From the NCBI RefSeq assembly GCF_000143415.4, contig NW_003314291.1:1495838-1559837 (forward strand): 64,000 nt of DNA. Reading direction: 5' to 3'. The translations under genes were made by a program, and so were the position numbers. The notes below the pieces were generated by a model, which saw nothing but the letters and a program-made list of their open reading frames with translations, had not been told where the DNA came from and did no database searches. This document shows, piece after piece, positions 23,052 through 33,660 of this stretch (the first letter of the stretch is position 1; every line of letters starts with the position of its first letter). Source of the DNA: Selaginella moellendorffii. Its lineage: Eukaryota; Streptophyta; Lycopodiopsida; Selaginellales; Selaginellaceae.

Positions 23052-25573
23052 CTCTCCCCCCCTTAGAGAAAATTGATGACCTCATCGATGCATACTCCAG
23101 TCTAGAATACCACCAAGGAAACAACTCTAGAAAAAGTTCATGGTATCCATACTATGTGAGAAATGCACCAACTTAAATGAGTTAGGGTAACCTCTTTGTC
23201 TAACATGAATGTGCTACCCACTCAGACACCTTCCGGCCGTCACTGACAATGAAATGACCAACGAAGTTAGCTACCCTTGCTACTCTGGGTGTCACCCAAT
23301 TTACAAAAGTGTGATACACCCCTGCCCCAAGTGGTATAGAGAGAGAAGCTAGAGGCTCTAACCCTCATGAGCAAAGAAACCAAACCCGTCGGTAAGGTTT
23401 AGATAGACTACTGTAAACAAGCAGTTTGAATTTTTTACACGGTCATGCCCTTTGGATGGAATAAGGAACATTGACAGAGAGGCAAGTTACGTGATTAGTT
23501 GACAATAGCTACCCCATGACTAAAGATTTCACTATGCACATAAAGTGCCGAAGCTAGTTTGCTTATACTGGCCCAAACTCAAATATCAATAAATGGACAA
23601 TATCAAAGTCACAGACAATGATATTCATAGAGACTTAATTATTAGTGAATAAATCTTAGATTAAAACACAAAAGTATTCCGAGTAAGCTATCATCTGATA
23701 AACTAGTATTATAGTATAAGAACCACCAAGATCATCATAATTGGAAAATATAGGATTCACTATCTAACAAAATTCAATAGTCAATGTATCATCAAAGAAA
23801 CTCAATGAGAAAACTTAGCTATCAAAAATTACAAATAGCATGCTAAAAAATTTTAAAAAGTATCATCGACTAACAAGCAAAATACTTGTGAATGTATCAC
23901 CCGAAGGAAATAACATCCAAATCTATAAGAAATAACTCAAGCAATAATCAACAGAACAGAATGAATATTGCAAAACTAACAAACACTTGTTCATGCTAAC
24001 TATCACACTAGCCAAGTTTAATAGACCCTAGTTAACAATATGAAAGAATTTAAGTTGCTTAAGCAAGTGTTAACAACATCCTACTGATGTCTCAAACCCA
24101 ATAGACCAATCCAGAGTAAACCACAAAGAACATATGATATTGTGAAAAACCATAAGCCATTAAAGAGAATAATTAACTATCATGAAAGATCTTTAATCAT
24201 CCTATCAAAAAGAGATATGCAGAATTATCGTCAAACTATTAAACCGATCCTTCATGAATCCATCTATAGCAAGACATAACTCACTTTATAACAAGTATAA
24301 AAACAATCATCAATGATTGATATATCTCAACTCAAATCCAATAAAGACTCAATATTGTCAATATCATTCATTAACTCTTCCTTTCATACAATTAATATAG
24401 TCCACAATTGAATCGCGTTTCAAGAAAAAGCTAAAGCTCAACCTCGACTAAGTAATCTCGTCTAAAACATAACTAATTTAATTTGCCACTCAGTTCATTT
24501 GAACGCTGACACAGTTGCTAACTAACAAATGCATGAATGCCAATAACATAAAGTTATAACCAAATCATCAACACTATCTCCATCAAGACTAATGAAACTC
24601 AATATCAATCCTATGAAGAGACATCTCATTTCACTTAAATCTCAATATCAACAATGTCAACAACAAAGCATCACTTCAATGCCGTCGATACCAGAACAAA
24701 GTTAGAAGAAAGCAAGAGTGAATCACCACTCAAAACTCTTTAGCAACCACGCTAACTAATGTCGAAAATACTTTACTCAGTATTCAAGATTAATCCTTCA
24801 GCAATACTCAGTTTTAGATAACACATCATCAAGGAGTGATTCACCACGTCCAAAACTCAATGAAATCTAATACTACTAAACACAACCAAATGATATCAAC
24901 AAAGGTAGAGTCAATATGCCAACATAGAAAACCCATATAAGTTTAATGATATGATCCTCCGCAACACCATTTGGTAAAGCAAGTCTATCATTGCTAAATT
25001 ATCATCGAGTGAAACAAGTGTCAAACAATCTTCGACAAAGTCTACAAGCAATTATTAGTTGTCAAACAACTAACAATCACTCTTCAACTTGCTTTCACAA
25101 GACCCAAACACTAAACTCAGGTCATCGAGTTATATACTTGTCCAACATAAATGTGATACTCTAGATACGAGATAAAGGTTCATAGACAAGCACAAACTAA
25201 ATAACTACTCGAATCCAACTCAAATGCAATAAGCAATGTGTTTAGCCAATAGCTCTAAGTATGCCTTGAAGAGGCTAGCTATGCACGATCAACACTCAGT
25301 TGAAACTAAAGTGAAGACCATGTGATGGACTTATATTGGTACACAACCTCCTCATAAACAAGGCTATAATACAGGTATAAACATCTTAACTTCAAACAAC
25401 TAAGTTGAACATCACTATCCTCAGCCAAGGCGCAAGGCCACCAAAACCAAATCAAAATCAGCGAGAGCTCACTACTCTCATAGAGTCTAACAAAATGCAA
25501 AGTGCAACTTGCCACCAAGCATAATGTTACAAAAGAAAGGCATAATGGTCACCTTTCTTAGAAAAATGCAACG
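23052..25573 (-). mobile_element. Internal region of the composite (3' half), non-coding
   Basis: Starts with a pyrimidine run on the plus strand (CTCTCCCCCCCTT, 23052-23064), which is the minus-strand polypurine tract. The remaining 2.5 kb is A-rich on the plus strand, has no reading frame worth calling and shows no known domain. It is interrupted at 25574 by the DNA transposon and continues at 39170. Confidence 0.65.
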
Positions 25574-25597
25574 AAGCTCTATTTCGTTAAAGTGGGA
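25574..25597 (+). repeat. Left terminal inverted repeat
   Basis: AAGCTCTATTTCG followed by TTAAAGTGGGA. The exact reverse complement lies at 39146-39169. Confidence 0.85.
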
Positions 25598-26233
25598 TTT
25601 ATTCAGTAAAATGGGACTAGGTACAAATTTTCAAGTATTTAAAAATGACGTGAAATTATATGTTTTTTGTCCAGGGGCTAGACATATCTGGGGCATGGTG
25701 ACTAGCGCGGTGACTTTGTGTCCAGACTGAGTCCATCTGGTTGTATAATAAATCTCATTGTCAAGGTGAACAAGCCGAATCTGAAGCTAAAGAAGAGCGA
25801 TGGCATGCGCGCGCACACTATTTGTTTGTTCATTGAGCATGTGGTGAGCTTTCCAAGATGAACGTCATTCCTATTAGCCAGACATATAACTTAATGGTGA
25901 GAACATTTAGATATTATTCAATGTTATCTTTTTCTAACGAATCTAATTGTGAAGGTGTAGCAAGAGGCATTGCTAGTATGGAGAAGTCATTTAACTCATT
26001 TGACCCTTAGTGTATTTTCATGAAACTAAATAACATTCATATTATTAAGGAATTTCTCTAGTACCTTTTTTTTATGACATAGAGGCTTGCATTTCTTTCA
26101 AAGATGATTTAGTAAAAGGCCTGAGGGCACATGCCATTCTATTTCTCAAACCGGTATTAAGATATACTAGTGCAAAGGGAAAAAGGTATTTGGTGATCAA
26201 GTAAATGGCATGAGGGCACACGCCATTATAAGC
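25598..26233. other. Subterminal region of the transposon, no gene seen
   Basis: Holds the outermost left copies of the palindromic motif (a degenerate copy at 25800-25821, a half copy at 26116-26137 and a full copy at 26205-26226). No ORF is supported. Confidence 0.6.
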
Positions 26234-26491
26234 CTAAGCGCTAGTGGACACCTCCTTTTTGGTACTCTCAGCGGTACTATCATCCTTCTCCGGGTCAGCT
26301 GTTTTGCTTTGGATTGTTGTCTCTGACGTTACTGGGGCATTCTCGATAGTTGTTAATGTTGCCGTTTGTTCAGAAAAATGATCACCTGGAGTATAGTACG
26401 GGGAGTTTGGAAGACTTATATATTCTACATCTTCACCTATCTCCTTCTCCGTCTCCTTTTCTACCTCACTTACAGATTTTGTGCTTGCCAT
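26234..26491 (-). CDS. Small acidic hypothetical protein (85 aa)
   Basis: Unrecognised. From the ATG at 26491 the frame reads MASTKSVSEVEKETEKEIGE and continues rich in Glu, Thr and Ser to a stop at 26234, whose last codons lie just inside the motif at 26205-26226. It resembles in composition the acidic linker of the plus-strand gene. An alternative GTG-initiated extension reaches 26593 but adds nothing recognisable. It could be a terminal exon rather than a complete gene. There is no domain and no homologue that I can name. Confidence 0.3.
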   Translation of the reverse strand: MASTKSVSEVEKETEKEIGEDVEYISLPNSPYYTPGDHFSEQTATLTTIENAPVTSETTIQSKTADPEKDDSTAESTKKEVSTSA

Positions 26492-27204
26492 GAGAACGCT
26501 CTTCACCCTAAAATATGGAGTTCGTTGTGTTATAAAAGGAAACCAACACACACGCTGCAAGGGAATGATGGTACATAAAGCACGTAAGCCCACAATATGG
26601 GTTTATGTGCCATTAATATGGGCCACACGCCATATTATTAGATTTATGCACGTGTGATTGGTAAATGCATATGTCACATCATCTTTGTTTTACCTCACAC
26701 ACTATATCAGGCCTAATGAACCATATCACATGTGCGCACATGCTATATATATGGAGAAGTATTATGCAAGGATAGAAAAATTCAATGCATGATTGTGGAG
26801 AGCAATGGCATGAAGCCACATGCTAAATAACATTTTAGAGAAAAAATTAAAATAAAAACATGCAAACAGTACTAAGTGGACCAAGACTTAGAAGTGCACA
26901 ATTGAATGAGGTATTTCTAATAAATATTTCACTCACCTCATATAGGAATGGCTACCACTCTCAAATGGCGTATCGCCTCATGCCATCACCTCGCAATTTG
27001 TTATAACAATCCGATGAATTCATATTCGGTTTGTTCACCTTGAACTTTAAGTAAGATTTGCTAGAACAACTAAGAATTTATACTTGTTATTTGTATCATC
27101 TCACCTAGGAATGGCGTAAGGCCACATGCCATCACGCCTCCTCTGATTCAGATTCGGATTGTTCACCTTGAAATAAAATACATTAGAAACTTAGTAAAGG
27201 AATA
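26492..27204. other. Transposon intergenic region with motif copies, no gene seen
   Basis: Contains motif copies at 26805-26826, 26965-26986 and 27111-27132 and more degenerate ones at 26594-26635 and 26723-26745. No ORF is supported. Confidence 0.6.
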
Positions 27205-30018
27205 TTAATGAATCTCACCTTGAACCCGGGTTATGAATGCTCTTGCATGGTCTGGCAAGGTGATGGTGGCACTCTGCTTCCGCATCCAACCATGCACAAC
27301 ATTATCCACCGATATGCTCATGCTGGGATCCCTTGGATTCAGCACCCATCTCTTTTCTAGGCAATCCTTCGTATATCTGGAACTTAGCTTGAACCACTCC
27401 ACAATTACATTGAAGGAGTTAGTTTCCGCGTCCTCCTCTACATCAGTGATGCAGCGCCCCACCCATATCATTTGTTTTTTATTACTGGGTCTGACAAGCA
27501 CGACCATTCCTTTGCAGACCTGTACTAGATTGAATGCTGAATCCGGCTTCTTGTTCCTCGGCCCACAATAGTGATCCTCAACATCGTTATCTGTCACTGC
27601 ATTTCCAGAGGACATTGTTCCGCTACTATCTGGTGCTCTGGGTTCTGGCCAAAAGGACTCTTCCAATTCTTCATATACAACCAGCCCATTTTGGATAGCA
27701 AATATAATCTTCTCCCAGTATTCGAGCAAAGGCTTGCACCTCTGAAAATAGGATTCTATACCAAACACCAACCCCCTCTTCCAGAAGGCAATATGCTGTC
27801 TAATCCCGGCCACTATACTTTCCTGGTCTTTGAGTCCATCCGGGTGCATCGGCCGTGGGGAACCCTGAGGAATCATAGGTTCCCTAGTTATGGGATCTCT
27901 CTTGAAGAGTTCAATGCCGTCCACTGGCAGCCACACTGTGTCCCATTCTCTCATCTTGTACCTCATCACTGGAGCACCGTCACGCATGCTGAAATGAAAC
28001 TGAAGAGGCTTGGAGTGGCCAATCAACGTTTTGGATCCGTCCCTGATGTAGCCTCTTACAAACCCCTTAAAGTCTGGAACCTCTGTCACAAGTGCAGCTT
28101 CAACAGTGCCTTTGATGCAATTTTGGAATTCATCGTAGAGTTGTGGGAGGGTGAGGACATTGGATCGCCGGAGGGACTCTGCCAGGTGACTGAACATGGC
28201 ATCGATGTCTTCATGAGTGTGCCCAACCATGAGAAAGCCAAGTGTAACAGTTTCAAATATGCCTTTGGCAACAAGCATCGCCAAGTACGCGAAGACGTAC
28301 ATGTTTTTGTTCTCACTGCCAGCATTGTCTGTTTGGAGCAGAAGATGGGGTGGAAGGCCACATCGGCCGCAAGAACTTCCTTGAGATTCTGCTTCGTTTG
28401 GATGAGGCTATGCATTCACCGGGCGACCAGCCTCGTCGGAATGGCATGAGGCCTCACGTGATAACCCTACAATCTGACGGCCAACATATTCACTGGGATG
28501 GCATGGGGCCCCACGCGATACTGCAAGCCTTTGCTCCTCCTCCAGCTGAACCCTGTATGGGGTTCGATCGACAAGGGCCTTAAGCAAGGGTTGGCCGTTC
28601 AGCTCAGTCTGCACACTTTGCAGAGACCTTAAGTGTTTTGCTAGGGACGCAATCATCATGTTTGCACCCCCGCCACCCCATAGAGGTACAAAGAAGTTCC
28701 CATAGTTCTGGGCACCATGCCCATGAGCGATTATGCCAAACAGAGACACAGGCAGCTGCATGGATGAAGAGATTGCCTTAGGGGCAGGATTGAGTCGAGG
28801 TAAGCACGTCTTTTTCTGGTCCATTTTGTCGTGGATGATGCAGAGGTAAGAGTCAGGTCTCTCCATGGAGAGAATCCTGTTATGATAATATGCAGTCCTG
28901 CAGCTTCTCTGCTCGATGTTGTGGTCGAGCCGCCTTCTAACCAACGTCTCTCGCTCTTGAGCGATGCAAGAATTCTTCGACAAAGCCATTTTGATAGCAG
29001 TGCACTCGTCACACTTTGAAAAGCTGGAGTACTTTCTTATACTCACATCCCTGAACCTGTTGCTCCACAATCTACTAAATCTAGATTGGCTCAGCTTCCT
29101 GTAGCCATTACTCTGGAGTTCCCGATTCACATCTTCCAATATGGCCCCCTTGGTATACATGGAAGGGAGAACTCGTTGGGTGTCTCGAGTTCCATCTTCC
29201 AAGAGGCGGCTTTTATGTGGTTGCTGCTCGCTACATGTCTCGACAAACCTCTTGAAGATTGCCTCTCCATATACAACATGACCCCTGGTTTTGTGAGTAC
29301 CGTTGTTCCCATGGACTACCTGTTGAACCCTTTCTTCCTCGAACTCAGTTTTGATTCTGTAGAATGTGGTTCGAAGGACTCCATAAATGATTCTCCATGC
29401 CTTCATGCAGACCAAACCCCTCTGGAAGACCATGCCCCCCACCTGATGTTCTGAAGCATCAACAGATGACCGTAATGCCTCATACACAAAATTGCGAGCT
29501 GCCTTCCAGGACAATGTTTTGTATCTTGCTCTCTCCTCTTCAATAGCATCCCAATCAGCATGTTGACAGCACCTCCTCTTGCAACAAGCAACTGTCGAGA
29601 CCATTCGAATCTCCATCGCCATTTTCTGCCTTTTCGGTTCGTTGCTCAGATCCCTTTGGCTGCGCTTTAGGAAGGTGTACTTTCTTTTCTCATGAAGAGA
29701 TGTTCTGTCATCAGTTATAGTGGTGTTTGATTGTGAATCCTTCACATTCTCAAACACTAAGTGCCTCAATTTCCACCACACAATGCTTCCAACAGTCAGA
29801 GTGTTTTCTTCTGTGTCAACAACCTCTAAAATCGCAACTTTAATATCATCCCAGCCCAATTCTTGATTAGCAATCGCATCTCTTGGATCGACAACTGTGG
29901 CTAAGCCCTCAGCTACCACCTCCCCCTCAGGGTTGTTTAGAAACACCTTTGCCTGAATCCATGTAGCACGGTTCTTAAGATCCACGGAGGGAACATGCGT
30001 CGCACTTGCGGAGGCCAT
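27205..30018 (-). pseudogene. DDE-type transposase (GHTHEDID / DUF7869-like), core interrupted
   Basis: The first reading frame (30018-28408, 536 aa) starts at a clear ATG (MASASATHVPS) and contains a basic region, a Cys-rich segment (VACCKRRCCQHADW; later FSKCDEC), then IIHDKMDQKKT and IIAHGHGAQNYGNFFVPLWG. The second (28302-27205, same frame) opens TDNAGSENKNMYVFAYLA and has FLMVGHTHEDIDAMFSHL. The Asp residues of HDKMD, TDN and HTHEDID are the likely catalytic acids. A TAG at 28408-28410 separates the frames. Two palindromic motif copies lie just upstream (28441-28462 and 28498-28519), and a GT (28521) to AG (28408) stretch of 114 nt could be an in-frame intron. But a second frame through the same DNA (LIQTKQNLKEVLAADVAF) looks more protein-like, so a frameshift is also possible. 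The C-terminal 250 residues have no motif known to me. Confidence 0.7.
28408..28521 (-). other. Possible 114-nt intron or damaged stretch in the transposase
   Basis: Starts GTATCG and ends GCATAG on the minus strand, contains both motif copies, has a length divisible by three and includes the in-frame TAG. Removing it would join the two transposase frames. The downstream 60 bp reads better in another frame, so this is not settled. Confidence 0.35.
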
Positions 30019-30433
30019 TCTGAAAGTGCAGAAAAGAAGTTAAGACCATACAAAAAATGATTGGAGAATGGCCTAAATCATAACATACCAAACAACCTCA
30101 ATAGCATGAGGCCACATGCCATTATTCAAACATGCTATTGACACCCACGTGAAATTTCGCATTCACAAAATTGGCATGAGCCCTCATGCCATTAGTGGTA
30201 CCACTAATGGCATGAGGGCTCATGCCAATTTTGTGAATGCGAAATTTCACGTGGGTGTCAATAGCATGTTTGAATAATGGCATGTGGCCTCATGCTATTG
30301 AGGTTGTTTGGTATGTTATGATTTAGGCCATTCTCCAATCATTTTTTGTATGGTCTTAACTTCTTTTCTGCACTTTCAGAATGGCCTCCGCAAGTGCGAC
30401 GCATGTTCCCTCCGTGGATCTTAAGAACCGTGC
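29966..30433. repeat. 468-bp palindrome between the divergent genes
   Basis: The sequence reads the same on both strands about the centre GTGGTACCAC (30199/30200). The arms carry the transposase start codon region (30018 on the minus strand, 30381 on the plus strand), four motif copies (30101-30122, 30171-30192, 30207-30228, 30277-30298) and everything between. I found no mismatch in the stretches compared. It probably serves as a bidirectional promoter region, an inference from position. Confidence 0.9.
30381..30433 (+). pseudogene. Duplicated transposase first exon on the opposite strand
   Basis: The right palindrome arm encodes on the plus strand the same N-terminus as the transposase (MASASATHVPSVDLKNRA), then diverges at 30434 and reaches a stop within a few codons. 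It may be a leftover of an inverted duplication, or the first exon of the rightward gene if spliced onward; no splice was established. Confidence 0.6.
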
Positions 30434-33400
30434 AGCTGCAGGCAAGTAAAAACATACATAACAATACGCTAGCCATGAAATTGCAAGGGCCCAAGATGGC
30501 ATGTGGCCTCATGCCATTTCTAAATGTGGTCCTAAGCCATTCCATGGTGAACATACCAGGAAGCACAAGTGCCGAATATCAAGAGGAAGCGGTAGCCACA
30601 CCAAAGACAGTGCCGCTCGCAACACCGCAACTACTCGTAGCGCCGCTTGCACAAACTACCACTCGCATAAACTGCCGCTCGCAATGGCGCTCGCAATGCC
30701 GCAACCACTCATAGACGCATAAACCACAGCTCACAACGCCGCTTACACAAGCAGCGCTCACTGCACTCAGCGGAACCAAGAACACGGTGCACAAAAATGA
30801 TAGACCTAGGAATGAGTTCGAGAATTCAAAAATAACACACGCTTGAACGTCACATCAAATCCTCTGACAAACCAGATCTTATGATTCCTCTGACAAATTT
30901 CAAACTAAGTAGCTTCTAGACTTTGCTGTCGGACGTTGAACTTTGTCACATCATGTCCTTGCCTCGATCCAGCTGTGCCATGTCAGTGATTCGAACTTTG
31001 CCATGCCATGTCAGCGATCTGCGCCAAGATTATTCGCCGTGTAAAGGAATAATTATGCTATGTGTGTACGTCCATTTATGGCAATATAAGGCCACACGCC
31101 ATTCAAAGAATAATGCTAGTCGAGCATTTTTTGGTGCATTTTTGGGTTCAAAATTGCATGAGCCCACACGCTATAAAGTTTACCTGTACCAAAAATAGAA
31201 ATAGCTTTATTTACATGGGAATTTAAGTGGTTGAGGCATTTTTAAACTTACAAACACATGCCCTACTTACATTCCTTTGGTTGCTTAAAATTCAAAAATA
31301 TTATAAACCTTTCTTTTTGCATTTTCAATGTTTTCAATTATGGTTTTTGATTTTCACAGGACCAGCCTAGTAATCTATTTGCATCCCGTCATGTTTATAG
31401 CTAGCTTTCGTTTGTCCCCTTCGCTAGCCTGAGATACATCTGCTCGGCATCTGCCTCTTACAGCATTTGCCCAAAAAGGGCATCTTTCTTCACGCAGCAT
31501 TTGCCACATGTTTAGGGTTTAGGGTTTAGCAATTTAGTAGCTTGATAAACATGCAAATACAGAACTTGATGCAAAATCCTTTGATATGTCACAATGCCCT
31601 TAGGACCATAAACACATTTCAATAGAGAGGGTCCTTTCATTTCATAACTCCTTACGTAGATCTTGGTGAAACCAGAGTTAGTGAAGTTAGTTTCTTGTGA
31701 TCCCGCATCTGATTGTGATGTCCCTTTGCAGTGTCGATGGAAAGGTCAATGCACACCAAACTGTAAAATCTTGGAGCAAAATAACAGTCGGATCTATGGC
31801 AAATGCCCTTGAAACATTGTAAGGCTCGTGTGGTCTCATGTGGTGTCCGATCGAGATGCTTCTTTGCAGGGTCATCAAGAAAGACATTGTATACCATTCT
31901 GTAAAATCTAGTTGCGATCTAACGGTTGGATCTCCAGAAAACTCAAAAAAATCTCGCGCATGTCAGAATATTCTAGGAATATACTCCTATGTGCCCCTGA
32001 AAATGGCATGCGGCCCCACGCCATTCAAGAGATAACACCAGATGACGCCGAGCATTTTTTGGTGCATTTTTTGGGATCAAAATTGCATGAGCCCACACGC
32101 TTGAACGTCACATCAAATCCTCTGACAAACCAGATCTTATAATTCCTCTGACAAATTTCAAACTGAGTAGCTTCTAGACTTTGTTGTCGGAGGTTGAACT
32201 TTGTCACATCATGTCCTTGCCTCGATCCAGCTGTGCCATGTCAGTGACTTGAACTTTGCCATGCCATGTCAGCGATCTGCGCCAAGATTATTCGCCGTGT
32301 AACTGCTCGGCATCTGCCTCTTACAGCATTTGCCCAGAAAGGGCATCTTTCTTCACGCAGCATTTGCCACATGTTTAGGGTTTAGGGTTTAGCAATTCAG
32401 TAACTTGATAAACATGCAAATACAGAACTTGATGCAAAATCCTTTGATATGTCACAATGCCCCTAGGACCATAAACATATTTCAATAGAGAGGGTCCTTT
32501 CATTTCATAACTCCTTATGTAGATCTTGGTGAAACCAAAGTTAGTGAAGTTGGTTTCTTGTGATCCCGCATCTGATTGTGATGTCCCTTTGCAGTGTCGA
32601 TGGAAAGGTCAATGCACACCAAACTGTAGAATCTTGGAGCAAAATAACGGTCGGATCTATGGCAAATGCCCCTGAAACATTGTAAGGCTCGTGTGGTCTC
32701 ATGTGGTGTCCGATCGAAATGCTTCTTTGTAGGGTCATCAAGAAGGACATTGTATACCATTCTTTATTTAGCTGAACATTTGGCATTTTTGGAAATACAA
32801 GATGCTTTGCAATATCCAATCATGCATGGTATAAATATAGCGAGGGTATTAAATGATATCCCAATCATGATCTTTCTTTTGAATTTCGCGTGCATGCAGT
32901 CCGAGGAATGATGACGTTGCGGATTTCTTTTGGATTTGACGTGCATGCATGCGTGCGGCGATCCAGAAATTAATGGTGGCGCCCAAGTCCGAGGAATGAT
33001 GACGTGGTGGGATTACCAACCGTCGTGACATTTCACGCGTGTGAGGTTAGGTTTTGCATCGTACTCGCGCTCGCATCGCGCTCCCACTCGCAATCACGCT
33101 CACATTCGCGCTCATCTACCTTCTCTACAGGTTTCTCATGTGCATCAGCGTCCACTCGCGCTTGCATCACACTCGCGCTCGCATCGCGCTCATGTGCATC
33201 GGCGTCCACTTCAAGACACACCCAGTTTGTAACTTCGCCGCCAACTCCGCCGCCCACTCCGCCACCCACACGCAGCCCACTTGGCGTCTCGGGAGATTTT
33301 AGCGCCACTCTCCAACTGTAAGTGCCAGAGTAGCCTTGCTGCTACGATCCGCTGCACACACAGTGCACATTTGCCAGCGAGTCCGGCCTTGATTGTCACG

Positions 33401-33660
33401 CCTCCATTCGGCTTCAAATGGTAAGTCTTTTAGGCCAAGTAGAAAATGGCATGAGGCCACATGCCATTCAGTAGCAACATTGGCATGCACCGATTGGGCT
33501 CTTGAGTGCAGTCCGGTTACAGATGGCGTGTAGCCTCACGCCATCTTAGGATGCAGCCTCAAGACATCTGATGCAGTGGTGAATGGCGTGTGGCCTCACG
33601 TTATTTCTAGCTACTAGCTTTTCATCTGTCAGCTCTAATTGTTGTGCATTTCTGAACAGG
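30434..33660. repeat. Intergenic region with nested direct duplications, no gene supported
   Basis: Two blocks are duplicated. Block A (209 bp) lies at 30836-31044 and 32094-32302; block B (461 bp) lies at 31440-31900 and 32303-32763. A and B are adjacent in the second copy but separated by 395 bp in the first. A third shared piece (about 50 bp) is at 31122-31171 and 32050-32101. Each B copy holds TTTAGGGTTTAGGG (31511-31529, 32373-32392). Two CG-rich low-complexity stretches with GCTCGCA-like repeats (30600-30760 and 33050-33200) sit near the starts of the flanking genes. Motif copies occur at 30496-30517, 31078-31102, 32003-32024, 33446-33467, 33523-33544 and 33583-33604. Confidence 0.75.

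Noticed and set aside
28350-29454. Plus-strand frames opposite the transposase (for example 27571-28449, 292 codons)
   Set aside because: Antisense shadows. The minus strand carries the recognisable motifs and the plus-strand products have none.
31511-31529. Telomere sequence
   Set aside because: Only about two and a half TTTAGGG units in each of two duplicated blocks; too short for a telomere or interstitial array.
33033-33308. Minus-strand frame rich in Asp-Ala-His and Glu-Arg
   Set aside because: It arises from a CG-rich low-complexity stretch of GCTCGCA-like repeats and is open in several frames on both strands.
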